Shown: one piece after another, positions 47,191-55,681 of the stretch | Layout: each line of letters starts with the position of its first letter | How positions within the stretch are numbered: the first letter of the stretch is position 1 | From: Vibrionales bacterium SWAT-3 | GTDB lineage: Bacteria; Pseudomonadota; Gammaproteobacteria; Enterobacterales; Vibrionaceae | Length of the DNA stretch: 64,000 nucleotides | Direction of reading: 5' to 3' | Assembly (NCBI GenBank): GCA_000169995.1 | Contig: AAZW01000015.1 | Location: 39,146-103,145, forward strand | The notes under the pieces: model-generated | Databases searched by the model: none | The model's input: only the letters and a program-made list of their open reading frames with translations | What the model was told of the DNA's origin: nothing | Program-made: the position numbers and the translations under genes

Positions 47191-47236
47191 CAGACAACCA
47201 TCCATAATCGCCAGATTATGACGTGGTGTGTGGATG
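47191..47236 (+). other. oriT-like site B (same flanks as site A, different stem)
   Basis: CAGACAACCAT (47191-47201) is followed by one base, a 7-bp stem CATAATC, loop GCCA and GATTATG (47203-47220), then ACGTGGTGTGTGGATG. The 11 bases before and the 12 bases CGTGGTGTGTGG after the hairpin equal those of site A. The stem differs almost entirely yet still pairs perfectly, so the structure is selected. By F analogy the nick would follow 47231 and the strand would lead to the right, into the lytic transglycosylase and its neighbours. Confidence 0.7.
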
Positions 47237-47435
47237 ATTCTAAAGCCGTAACAATGACCTACAATGAGTCTCCATCAAGTTTGTGTTTTTTGGGCTTGTT
47301 TTAGAAACGTCGAGCTCAAAAGCCGAACCGTTGGCGATTGAACCGAGGGTGATTGAGACCATTAGGGAAGGAATGTAAAACGGAAAAAGAAGATCGTGAT
47401 ACAACTAGCACTGCACCATTATGGTGCGATAGAGG

Positions 47436-47879
47436 TTATTTTAATGGCGACTGGTAATAGACTTTTTGAACTTTTTTGATGTATATTTTTCTGGCGTTCT
47501 CGGTACGTTTAAGAAACCCCGCATTATAAGCGCCTACGCTATTCCAGTTATAACCATGACTGGCAAAGTTAGAGCTTAATACCCACGCACCTAATGAAAC
47601 ATTAAAACAAGGTTCGTAAATATTAGTTTCATTGACGTTAAATTCAGCCAATCGAGGAAACCAACGAGAGTTAATTTGCATGAGTCCAAAATCACGACTG
47701 GTTACTTGACCTTTTTTATTTTTGTTTTCGTTATAAGCATTAGGATCAAGGCTGCTTTCGACTTGTGCTATCGCTCGCAGCAAATCTGGATCAACACTAT
47801 AATGCTGTCCTGCTTCATCAAAACAAAACGAATACCCAACACTTGGGAATATCGACAATAATAAGATTGATTTTTTCAT
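47436..47879 (-). CDS. lytic transglycosylase, conjugation type (VirB1/orf169-like)
   Basis: This 147-aa exported muramidase-like enzyme opens peptidoglycan for the transfer apparatus. It has a signal peptide (MKKSILLLSIFPSVGYSF). The catalytic Glu is in AIAQVESSLDPNAYN near residue 41, followed by DFGLMQINSRWFP near residue 63 and VGAYNAG near residue 116, the SLT family landmarks. In F, the equivalent gene (orf169) lies directly beside oriT on the leading side. The same holds here for site B, about 200 bases away. Confidence 0.9.
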   Translation of the reverse strand: MKKSILLLSIFPSVGYSFCFDEAGQHYSVDPDLLRAIAQVESSLDPNAYNENKNKKGQVTSRDFGLMQINSRWFPRLAEFNVNETNIYEPCFNVSLGAWVLSSNFASHGYNWNSVGAYNAGFLKRTENARKIYIKKVQKVYYQSPLK

Positions 47880-47933
47880 AAGCTAAATAATGGAGTCCAA
47901 AGAGACTCCATTATATCGCGTGAATTGACGTCA

Positions 47934-48269
47934 TCAATATTCATTAGTGATTAAAATCGTAGTGCAACTACGATCACGCTCGGTAATTATCCAGACTTGT
48001 TCATTACAAATGGTGTAACTGGATAAAACCCGCTCGCCTGTCTTGGTGGCTTCGTCATTGGTAAGTTTATCTTCAACACAGATATTGCCCCAGTCACCAT
48101 TTTGGTGACGATGTAAGTAAATCGGTAAGTTCACACCAATATTATTATTTAGCAGTTCAACAATGCCTTGTGTACAAACGACTTTGCCAAGATCAAACGG
48201 CACAGCCGTACAAACATAGTTTTTTTCTTTTGTTTCTTCGTTACCTGGTGTAACATTTTTAATGTTCAT
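47934..48269 (-). CDS. conserved plasmid/ICE protein of unknown function
   Basis: This 111-aa protein has the conserved block LHRHQNGDWGNICVEDKLTN followed by GERVLSSY and WIITERDRSCTTILITNEY. I recognise this as a small family widespread on plasmids and integrative elements, often labelled as a restriction subunit without support. Its function is unknown. It lies in the putative leading region, transcribed toward oriT-like site B. Confidence 0.7.
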   Translation of the reverse strand: MNIKNVTPGNEETKEKNYVCTAVPFDLGKVVCTQGIVELLNNNIGVNLPIYLHRHQNGDWGNICVEDKLTNDEATKTGERVLSSYTICNEQVWIITERDRSCTTILITNEY

Positions 48270-48347
48270 TTTATTTACCCCTGTATTTAAATTGAATTTG
48301 CCTTGATATTTGATACAGCAAATATCAAGGCGCTTTACTTTTAGCGT

Positions 48348-48734
48348 TTAATAAACGTCTTCCGTTTTACGAATGTGATTAAAAACCTCATACACTTCAT
48401 CGTAAGACATGCCATACCCTTCGAGCTTTTCGACACAATCACAAATGTCATTGGTATAGAAACACTCGTGATTGAATAGCTCACGGCGAATGATCGCTTT
48501 TTTACCATTCTCTTCGATGTCTTCGGCGATCCCTTCTTGAGCAATAGAATCTAAACGGGTCATTAATTGCTCCGCATTATCAACAGGGCAAATTAAGCCC
48601 ATACCTAACGACGCATATTTCACGCCCTCTATTTTTGCTTCATCGAACTGTTTAGTGGAAAAGGCAAAAAATGCCCCAGCTTCATTAAATGCTTGCGTTT
48701 GTTTGTCTTGAATATAGTGAGAGAGATATTTCAT
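48348..48734 (-). CDS. DUF7659-like plasmid leading-region protein
   Basis: This 128-aa acidic protein has AGAFFAFSTKQFDEAK and GVKYASLGMGLICP segments that recall a small family of plasmid proteins (DUF7659, recalled from memory). No signal peptide or membrane segment is present. The start follows a good purine-rich ribosome site. Function is unknown; anti-defence activity would suit the position but is speculation. Confidence 0.6.
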   Translation of the reverse strand: MKYLSHYIQDKQTQAFNEAGAFFAFSTKQFDEAKIEGVKYASLGMGLICPVDNAEQLMTRLDSIAQEGIAEDIEENGKKAIIRRELFNHECFYTNDICDCVEKLEGYGMSYDEVYEVFNHIRKTEDVY

Positions 48735-48772
48735 GACTTACTCCTGACGTTAATACAAAAATATCCCAGTAA

Positions 48773-49129
48773 TTAAAACGGGCAACGGTGAAACGAAAAG
48801 AGGGCTCTCGAAGGGGTTGATACATCCTTCACAATAAAATTGTCAGTTAAGTCCCCTATTTTAAAGTGGTGTAAGATACTCTTCTCAACCTCAGCCAGAG
48901 TGGATGGGTAGAACTTAGAATCACGCAAAGTAAATCCTGCAATTTTGAGTTCAGCTAAGGTAATGTCGCTACACGGCGTAAGAGAAAAGCCATGCTCTTC
49001 TCCCTCTGTACGCTGAGGAATACGCAGTAAAGAGATATCATTTTTGGATGAGCTTTCGTGCCCAGCGGCGAAACGCTGGTCGCTGAGCGTCAATGTAGAG
49101 AGAGTTGGGGTTGAGTTTTGTTGTGCCAT
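48773..49129 (-). CDS. hypothetical protein, first gene of the leading-region set
   Basis: This 118-aa protein has AAGGAAA 6 bases before the ATG. It begins MAQQNSTPTLSTLTLSDQRF and has no recognised domain. It is first in a run of four minus-strand genes that ends beside oriT-like site B, and it starts 64 bases from the long hairpin at 49193-49249. The first 18 bases around its start are repeated at 49804-49821. Confidence 0.55.
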   Translation of the reverse strand: MAQQNSTPTLSTLTLSDQRFAAGHESSSKNDISLLRIPQRTEGEEHGFSLTPCSDITLAELKIAGFTLRDSKFYPSTLAEVEKSILHHFKIGDLTDNFIVKDVSTPSRALFSFHRCPF

Positions 49130-49192
49130 GACAAGTTTCCTTTCTGTTTGAGTATCACTTTTATGGAGCCGCTTGGCTGTCCAGGTCTCAAA

Positions 49193-49249
49193 CAGAACCT
49201 TCTCTGCAGGGGCGCGAAGCGTTTATTAACCCTTGCAGAGAAGGTTCTG
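49193..49249 (-). promoter_or_regulatory. long hairpin, possible single-strand (Frpo-like) promoter
   Basis: A perfect 16-bp stem, CAGAACCTTCTCTGCA and its complement (49193-49208 and 49234-49249), is extended by GGG/CCC with one bulge. It lies just upstream of four minus-strand genes that run toward oriT-like site B. In F, the Frpo hairpin folds in the entering strand and is read as a promoter before the second strand is made. Strand, gene direction and position match that model here. No T-tract is present, which argues against a terminator. Confidence 0.5.
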
Positions 49250-50101
49250 ATTGAGGATGGTGAACAGTCTGCGAGCGCCATCCAGTGATGCGAGTCGAAA
49301 GGAAAATCGGCACATAAGAAAACAAGCCCTTACTCGAACTTAATTGAAGCCAGTGAAAGGCAATAAGGAGGCACGACGAAGCGCAGCTACGCAGTAGCGG
49401 AGGCGTTGGGTGATTGCTCGCAAGAACTGAATGTCACATCGAGCTTGCTCGATATCAGTGTCATAACTTATCGCGAGAGGAGTGAAACGACGGAATGAGC
49501 CGCCCGAAGGGAGAACGCCCAACATTTAAGTTTAATACGTACTTTATAGATTGATTGGCGTTGGAAACAGAACCGTCATAGTCAATATTCAATATTCAGG
49601 AATATGCGTCGAAGGCGGTTAAGTCAAATATCGCAATAAATCTAAAGGGTTATTCGCCGTCTAACCATTAACTCAATTAACCTCCACCTTTTTGGTCAGG
49701 GAGAGTGGAAAGTGAAAAAGCTGGATGCAAAGAAACGCAGAGCATGGCAAAAGCTGCACTTAGCTTTCATATCGATACACCCGAAACCATGAGTGCGGAA
49801 GTCAGTTTTGTTGTGCCATGAGCCTCTGAAAAAGAAAGGTGGCCCTCACTGAAACTCACCTCGAAAGAAGGTAATGCTTTGGGAAGAGAGTGGATCAATA
49901 AATGAAGCGGAAAGGCGCTAACGAGCGGTAAAACGAGTTTGAAATACTGCAACGCTCAGATAGGTGAAATGATAGTAAATGTCAAAACTATAAACAAAAT
50001 TATAGGTCTAGGGATACCAGTTTGAAGCCAACGGTTAGCCATAGACGATGTAGCTTTATCTCCAGGCAGATGTTATAACACAACCCTTTATGCTTGAGCG
50101 G
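49250..50101. other. non-coding region with hairpins, possible ssi/leading control region
   Basis: About 850 bases have no supported gene. A perfect hairpin ATCGAGC-TT-GCTCGAT lies at 49438-49453. The 18-base copy of the MAQQN start region lies at 49804-49821 and is followed by a stop after five codons. GC-rich structured DNA of this kind in a leading region can serve single-strand priming, which I infer only from context. Confidence 0.4.
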
Positions 50102-51037
50102 CTAATGAGAAAGTTGTGCGAGTTCGTCTGTATTCAATCCCGTGACATCCATAATGGTTTGTTGATCTAGACCATTAAGCAGCATCTTACGCGCCATCTC
50201 CTTGAGTGCTTCTTGACGGCCTTTTTCCTCACCTAATTGTATACCTTCTTGGCGCCCTTCTTGGCGGCCACGTTGCTCGCCTTGTTGGCGCAATTGTTCT
50301 GCAATAGTCATAAGTGTTTCCTCGTGTTTCGGTACTGATGAGACCAGTGACGTAATTAACGCTTCTAGGTTACTTGTTTCACCCACTTGGAGTAGGTAGC
50401 TCATCAATGACTGTACTTGCTTATCTGTAGTGTAATCGGTTAAGAGCAATGTGACCAGAGGCTCAAGGAAATCCATAATATCGCGATGCCTAGCGTGCTT
50501 TTGCACAAGTTCAAGTAACGCGACCCGGCGATGCTGCATTATCTCATCATCGGAGATGACCGTGACATCGACCAATGGAAAATCTTGAGTATAGAGTGTT
50601 TTAGCCACAACAGGATTCACAAACCCTTTTAACCAATTCATTTCATAAGGATACGGCGAGACTTGGCCATGGTAAAACTGCAAAGGTATCACTAAGGGTA
50701 AGTGCTCATGGCCCGCTTCAATATGCTGTTGCATAGCAGCGATAGCGTAACGCATCAGTCTGAACGCCATGTGTTTATCTGGCCGACTCTGGTGCTCGAT
50801 TAACGCGTAGACGTACCCTTCCCCCTGAGACGTTGTGAGAGAATAAAGAACATCCGAATAGTAAGGCCGTAAACTTTCTTCTATAAAGCTGCCTGATTCG
50901 AGCTTTAAGGTCGTCAAATCACAGATTTCACGCAGCTCAGCAGGTAGGTGAATATCCAATAAGTCCTTAGCGGTTTCAGGATGAGTGAGAAACTGCTTAA
51001 AAAGCGCATCATGTGGCGTTGGTGTGGTCTTTTTCAT
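50102..51037 (-). CDS. Rpn-family recombination-promoting nuclease/putative transposase
   Basis: This 311-aa protein belongs to the Rpn (YhgA-like) family of PD-(D/E)xK nucleases. The start PHDALFKQFLTHPETAKDLL and the YSDVLYSLTTSQGEGYVYALIEHQS core near residues 59-83 (Asp, then Glu-x-Gln) are typical. The C-terminal region contains a Gly/Arg/Glu-rich repeat (QRGRQEGRQEGIQLGEEKGR) near residue 255, common in the family. Rpn proteins have been linked to RecA-independent recombination and phage defence. The gene is monocistronic and reads toward the leading-region hairpins. Confidence 0.9.
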   Translation of the reverse strand: MKKTTPTPHDALFKQFLTHPETAKDLLDIHLPAELREICDLTTLKLESGSFIEESLRPYYSDVLYSLTTSQGEGYVYALIEHQSRPDKHMAFRLMRYAIAAMQQHIEAGHEHLPLVIPLQFYHGQVSPYPYEMNWLKGFVNPVVAKTLYTQDFPLVDVTVISDDEIMQHRRVALLELVQKHARHRDIMDFLEPLVTLLLTDYTTDKQVQSLMSYLLQVGETSNLEALITSLVSSVPKHEETLMTIAEQLRQQGEQRGRQEGRQEGIQLGEEKGRQEALKEMARKMLLNGLDQQTIMDVTGLNTDELAQLSH

Positions 51038-51416
51038 TCCATTATCCTAACATCAAATCAGTACCATGATAAAAAATTATGCACCATGTTGGTTTCTTTC
51101 TACACATCAATTTAGCTCATTTACTCTAAGTAATTTTTGCCCCAAAATCTCTTAGATTAAATACTCTACACAATTCAGAGAGCTTGTGTTTTCCCTACCA
51201 AACCTAATCCAAGATAAGTAGCGTCACCAGGCTCAGGTTTGGTGTCTGTGTTGTTTAAATTAAAAAGGTGCTTGCTACGTTTCACAACCGTTTGTCATTG
51301 CTCAGTGATGTAAGCCCCTTTTGAATTAAAGAATGCCCTTAAGTCATTATTATGTCCTATTAATCACTAAATAAGCTTGCTACTCTATCTTTTGATAAAA
51401 ATCTAGGATAGATGTT

Positions 51417-51802
51417 ATGACGTTAGCTTTTGGTTCTCGTAGCCCCTACTTGGTGTTTACGAACGAGAAACACTTTTACTATGCTTTAGGCTTCTTAGTG
51501 CATGCCATTGAAACTCGATCTTGCAGATTGGTTTGGGAAAACAATCAAGATCTAGGGGCTTGGGGACATGAGTGCCGTATTCAAATTTTTAATCGCATCT
51601 CTGAGTTTGAAAATTTATATACTAATCGCGCGTAAGTGCTGGAGTCGGTAATATTTTAGGTCGCATCAATTGTAACCAATACCTTGAGCATTTAACTCAA
51701 CATCATAGCTTTAGCTTTCAGTCTGAGCCTGATTATCAGTCGGTAAAAGCTACGGTGCCAACTGTTTACCAACAGGATTTCGACGACGGTTACAGTGCAT
51801 GA
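51417..51802 (+). CDS. small hypothetical gene, possibly frameshifted
   Basis: The first frame (51417-51635) gives 72 aa, MTLAFGSRSPYLVFTNEKHF and on, with AGGA 9 bases upstream of the ATG. It ends at TAA. A second frame, shifted by one base, is open from about 51626 to 51802 and reads protein-like (SAGVGNILGRINCNQYLEHL). A one-base shift near 51620-51635 would merge them into about 125 aa. Neither half matches a family I know. This could be a broken gene or a sequencing error. The 380 bases before it (51038-51416) show no gene. Confidence 0.45.
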
Positions 51803-51886
51803 TACAAAATTTAGACACTTGAACTAAAGCTGAGGGGTTTTCCTTGTACTCGTGCTGAATTTTTCTTTATCATGCCACACAACTTT

Positions 51887-51971
51887 GGAGAGGCTCCCGA
51901 GTGGACAAAGGGAGCAGACTGTAAATCTGTTGGCACTGCCTTCGATGGTTCGAATTCGTCCCCCTCCACCA
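51887..51971 (+). tRNA. tRNA-Tyr-like gene (anticodon GTA)
   Basis: The 85-base sequence folds as a class II tRNA with a long variable arm. The anticodon arm CAGACTGTAAATCTG gives GTA, for Tyr. The D-arm CCCGAGTGG and the T-loop GGTTCGAAT are normal, and CCA is encoded. The acceptor stem GGAGAGG against CCCCTCC has one A-C mismatch, and the T stem has G-U type pairs. It therefore resembles chromosomal tRNA-Tyr but is diverged, as plasmid and phage tRNAs often are. It may be functional or decaying. Confidence 0.85.
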
Positions 51972-52141
51972 TATTATTAAAGCCATCAATTTGTTGGCTT
52001 TTTTTAAACTTCCGTCAAGCAAAAAAACACATTTAAATTTATACTCATATTAATCAATCACTTAGAATCTTACCGATTAACGCCCCTTCCAATTGGAGTT
52101 AAATGTGTTAGAGTCCGTACGTCAATCAATGAGGGTATATA

Positions 52142-54604
52142 ATGATAACGTACATCAGCCTATTCAGTTCTGCAGGTATTGGGTGTTTCGGTTTAAAAGA
52201 GCTTGGGTTTAAATGTATCGCCACTGCTGAATTGTTAGAAAAGCGTCTAAACATCCAGAAATACAACAATAAATGTGAGTATGAATCTGGGTATATATGC
52301 GGGGATCTGACTCAAAAAGAAACCCATGACACGCTTTACGGTGAAATAGACGCCTACAAACAGCGTAAAAATCTTAAAGATATTGACCTCGTTGTAGCTA
52401 CGCCTCCGTGCCAAGGCATGAGTGTGGCTAACCATAAAAAGAATGAAGAGCTTGGGCGTAACTCACTAGTAGTTGAGTCTTTAATAGTTGTCAAAGAACA
52501 ACAGCCAAGGTTCTTTATTTTTGAAAACGTACGCGCGTTTCTTAAATCTGTATGTACCGATCTCGATGGTGTCGATAAGCCAATCAAAGAGGCAATTTAT
52601 ACCAACTTGGGCCCAGACTACCTAATTGAAAGCAAAGTTCTTAACCTCAAGAATTATGGTGCGAACTCAAGCCGTACCCGCACGCTAGTGATTGGAGTGA
52701 GACGTGATCAAAAAAGCGTGACTCCGCTCGACCTTTACCCAGACTTCCGTGCTGAGAAAACGCTGCAAGATGTGATTGGCCACTTACCGTCTCTAACAGA
52801 GATTGGAGAATTTTCTGAGGGTGATTTTTTTCACTCATTCAGGCCATATAAAGAAGACATGTTGCCTTGGATTAAGGCTACTCCTTATGGTAAGAGTGCC
52901 TTTGATAATACTGATGATAAGTTAAAGCCGCATAAGATTGTTGATGGACAAATCGTGGTAAACCAGAGTAAGAACGGTGATAAGTATCAGCGTCAGCTTT
53001 GGGATAAGGTCGCACCGTGTATTCATACACGCAACGATTGTTTGCCAAGTCAAAATACTGTCCATCCGGTGGATGACCGTGTTTTTAGTATTCGTGAATT
53101 GATGTTGATGATGTCGATCCCCGAATCTTTCCAATGGTTCCCAACTGGTACTGTACCTGCAAACAGTGTTGACTTTGAAGTAAAGAATCAGTTTAGAAAG
53201 AAAACGGATATCAATATTCGTCAATGCTTAGGTGAAGCGGTGCCTAGCGCAGTATTCTGTGAAATTGGTCGTAAGATCATGGAAGTAGCATCCCCTCGAT
53301 TATCCAAAAAAAAGATCGCTGACACTATCTGCGAACATCACTTGGTCGACGTGGCAAAGCTTTACCAGTTTGTAGCGCAGAATTGGCAAAACTACGCGCC
53401 ACAGGATATGTTCAAAATCTGCGAGCTAGCCAATGCAGAAAGGCTTGATACCGCTGCGTATTACACCGACCAAGAAATCTGCTTTTCAGCAGTAACGTCG
53501 TTGCCGGAGATTAGCTCTGAGACGGTGCGAGTTCTAGAGCCGTCGGTTGGTGTGGGCAACTTCTTGCTTCAGATTATTAAAAAGTATCAAGGCAAGAAGC
53601 TGATCATTGACTGTGTAGACATCAAAAAAGATTCGATTGAGCTTTGTAAGCTGCTGATCAGAAGTTACATTACGCTTGATAATGTAGAAATCAACTTCTT
53701 TAATGAAGATTTTTTACTGCTAAAAACCAACAAGAACTACGATGTGGTGGTTGGTAATCCGCCATACATGAAGATCAAAGACCACAGCCTACTTAATGAG
53801 TATCGTCGTGGCTTAGCTAATCAAACTACCAACAATATTTTTTCGTTTTTTATCGAGAAGTGCAGTAAGCTAGGCAAGTTCGTTTCATTGATCGTACCGA
53901 AAGCGCTGCTAAATGCACCAGAATATCTGAAGACGCGCGAGCTGCTGGAAACGCATACGCTACTGCATATCAATGATTACAATGAAAAAGCATTTGATGT
54001 GAAAATTGAGACGGTTTCAATCACTTATGCAACGTCTAAGCCGAAAAAACACAGCAAGGTGAGCATTTATTCTTACCTGAACAAAGCTTACTTTGTGCTT
54101 GAGCAAGATTACTTGACTCACAACTACTTTAATAGTTGGTTGTTGTATCGTAATGAATGGTTTGATGAAATCTTCCAGAACCTAGAGTTTAGTAAGTTTA
54201 AGGTTTTTCGTGACCGTCAAATTACTAAGAAACACACTAAAGAGCAGGGTAAATATCGAGTAATTAAGTCGCGAAATATTGGACATGGGCACATCAAAGA
54301 CATTAAACATTACGATTGCTACATTGATGATATCTCAGGATTCGCAGTGAAAAAATTTCTCGATACCAATGTTATTCTGGTTCCAAATCTGACCTACAAT
54401 CCACGCGCAACACGCCTGCCAAAAGGCAGCGTTGCTGATGGCTCAGCAGCAATTTTATATACCGATGAAGTGGTGACCGATGATGATATTGCTTATTTCT
54501 CAAGCTCTGAGTTTAATCAGTTTTATCGTATCGCGAGAAACTATGGTACACGTTCGATGAATATCGACAGTGTTTCGGTAAATTACTTTGGTATGAAGCG
54601 CTAA
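52142..54604 (+). CDS. fused C5-cytosine / N6-adenine DNA methyltransferase
   Basis: This 820-aa protein has two methyltransferase halves. The N-terminal C5 enzyme has SAM motif FSSAGIGCFGLKELGF (residues 7-22), the catalytic ATPPCQGMS near residue 86, and FENVRAF near residue 124. The target domain and the late motif QCLGEAVPSAV follow to about residue 385. The C-terminal gamma-type N6-adenine enzyme has motif I VLEPSVGVGNF near residue 463 and the catalytic NPPYMKI near residue 538, then a TaqI/Eco57I-like specificity part. Two base-modifying activities in one chain would suit an asymmetric target with different bases on each strand. A convergent HNH nuclease gene follows. Confidence 0.93.
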   Translation: MITYISLFSSAGIGCFGLKELGFKCIATAELLEKRLNIQKYNNKCEYESGYICGDLTQKETHDTLYGEIDAYKQRKNLKDIDLVVATPPCQGMSVANHKKNEELGRNSLVVESLIVVKEQQPRFFIFENVRAFLKSVCTDLDGVDKPIKEAIYTNLGPDYLIESKVLNLKNYGANSSRTRTLVIGVRRDQKSVTPLDLYPDFRAEKTLQDVIGHLPSLTEIGEFSEGDFFHSFRPYKEDMLPWIKATPYGKSAFDNTDDKLKPHKIVDGQIVVNQSKNGDKYQRQLWDKVAPCIHTRNDCLPSQNTVHPVDDRVFSIRELMLMMSIPESFQWFPTGTVPANSVDFEVKNQFRKKTDINIRQCLGEAVPSAVFCEIGRKIMEVASPRLSKKKIADTICEHHLVDVAKLYQFVAQNWQNYAPQDMFKICELANAERLDTAAYYTDQEICFSAVTSLPEISSETVRVLEPSVGVGNFLLQIIKKYQGKKLIIDCVDIKKDSIELCKLLIRSYITLDNVEINFFNEDFLLLKTNKNYDVVVGNPPYMKIKDHSLLNEYRRGLANQTTNNIFSFFIEKCSKLGKFVSLIVPKALLNAPEYLKTRELLETHTLLHINDYNEKAFDVKIETVSITYATSKPKKHSKVSIYSYLNKAYFVLEQDYLTHNYFNSWLLYRNEWFDEIFQNLEFSKFKVFRDRQITKKHTKEQGKYRVIKSRNIGHGHIKDIKHYDCYIDDISGFAVKKFLDTNVILVPNLTYNPRATRLPKGSVADGSAAILYTDEVVTDDDIAYFSSSEFNQFYRIARNYGTRSMNIDSVSVNYFGMKR

Positions 54605-54628
54605 TGATGCTGCTTGAAGGTTGTTATT

Positions 54629-54661
54629 AAAAAATAGCAGGCATGACGCATGCTATTTTTT
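54629..54661. terminator. bidirectional terminator between methyltransferase and HNH genes
   Basis: AAAAATAGCA and TGCTATTTTT form a perfect stem around GGCATGACGCA, with T runs on both strands. It separates two convergent genes. Confidence 0.85.
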
Positions 54662-54691
54662 ACTCAAGTTTTTAGCGCCTAGGTGGCAAAG

Positions 54692-55672
54692 CTAGTTGAT
54701 ATATGCCGCAGCAATTTTATGCCTTATCTCTTCCACGCCCATCCCCTCGGTAAGTAAATAGGAATCTAAACCTGTGTTCATTACATTGATGAACTCATTC
54801 AAGCTATAAAACTCATCAAATTGAGAGAAGATCGAGCGTTCAATGCTGTCTAATTTCGCGAGTAGGGCAACCAGTTGGTAAGACTTTGATACGGTCTGAG
54901 TGTTGCCATTGGGATGTGCGTAGGCTAGGTGCTGCCCTGGTGTTAGTAAGATCAGGTTTTCGAACGTATCAGAAAGCTCTGGGAAATCTGATTGAGGGAA
55001 GATGTGGTGTACATGGCTAGCTTCCAACTCCTTGAAGCGATTCACTTCACTCTTGCCCTCATGGTAGCGACGCACACTCTTCTTCGCTTTGTTGACATGG
55101 TAGACCTCTGTGGTCGTTTCTTCTGGAACTTTCTCAAGGAACGTGGCCCTTGGCATGTCTTTTGGCTTGTTTAGGTCTCTAAAATTAGGGCGGTTATAGA
55201 ATAAATTTTGGTATTGGATTGGTTCAGGTGATGGGCGTCCATCAATAGTTCCATGAGAGGATTTGGAAAAAGCAATTGGATTTAGAACCTTGGCGAAGAT
55301 TCGGCGACATTCTACAACCCCGTTAATATTTGTGTTGCCGATGATAAAATCACAATAGGTGTCTCTGAGGTCTATATAGTTAAGCTTGGTAGGATTAGCG
55401 AAATATTGCTCGAACTTAGGATAAACCCCGCTATCTTGCATCGCTTTTGTTAGATAAATGGTTAAAAACTTCAGAGCATTACGCTCGCTGGTTGCTATGT
55501 AGCGCAGAAAGCTCTCATTGGCGATGCTGTATAGTTTTGAGTTCCCAGACTTGCCGACTTCTTGTAAAACTCCAGCTTGTGTTAGCGCTTTGATTTGCTG
55601 CGAGGCAACTTTGTCGTATTCTCTGGCAGCCCCAGGATGATCTATGGGCGGTTTCTTAAATTGCTCGACCAT
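54692..55672 (-). CDS. HNH endonuclease, likely restriction partner
   Basis: This 326-aa protein has an HNH core at ASHVHHIFPQSDFPELSD (residues about 217-234) followed by ENLILLTPGQHLAYAH, which supplies the Asn and the last His. The N-terminal region (AREYDKVASQQIKALTQAG and GKSGNSKLYSI) resembles a winged-helix. GAGGTA precedes the ATG. It converges with the fused methyltransferase, so the two most likely form a restriction-modification pair. The ISL3 copy 3 end lies only 9 bases upstream of the start, so its native promoter is lost or replaced. Confidence 0.85.
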   Translation of the reverse strand: MVEQFKKPPIDHPGAAREYDKVASQQIKALTQAGVLQEVGKSGNSKLYSIANESFLRYIATSERNALKFLTIYLTKAMQDSGVYPKFEQYFANPTKLNYIDLRDTYCDFIIGNTNINGVVECRRIFAKVLNPIAFSKSSHGTIDGRPSPEPIQYQNLFYNRPNFRDLNKPKDMPRATFLEKVPEETTTEVYHVNKAKKSVRRYHEGKSEVNRFKELEASHVHHIFPQSDFPELSDTFENLILLTPGQHLAYAHPNGNTQTVSKSYQLVALLAKLDSIERSIFSQFDEFYSLNEFINVMNTGLDSYLLTEGMGVEEIRHKIAAAYIN

Positions 55673-55681
55673 TACCTCATT

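Noticed and set aside
51887..51971. tRNA-Tyr-like gene as the attachment site of the tandem integrases
   Set aside because: It lies almost 5 kb from the integrase genes on the far side of the leading region, and no repeat of its 3' end was noticed elsewhere in the window.
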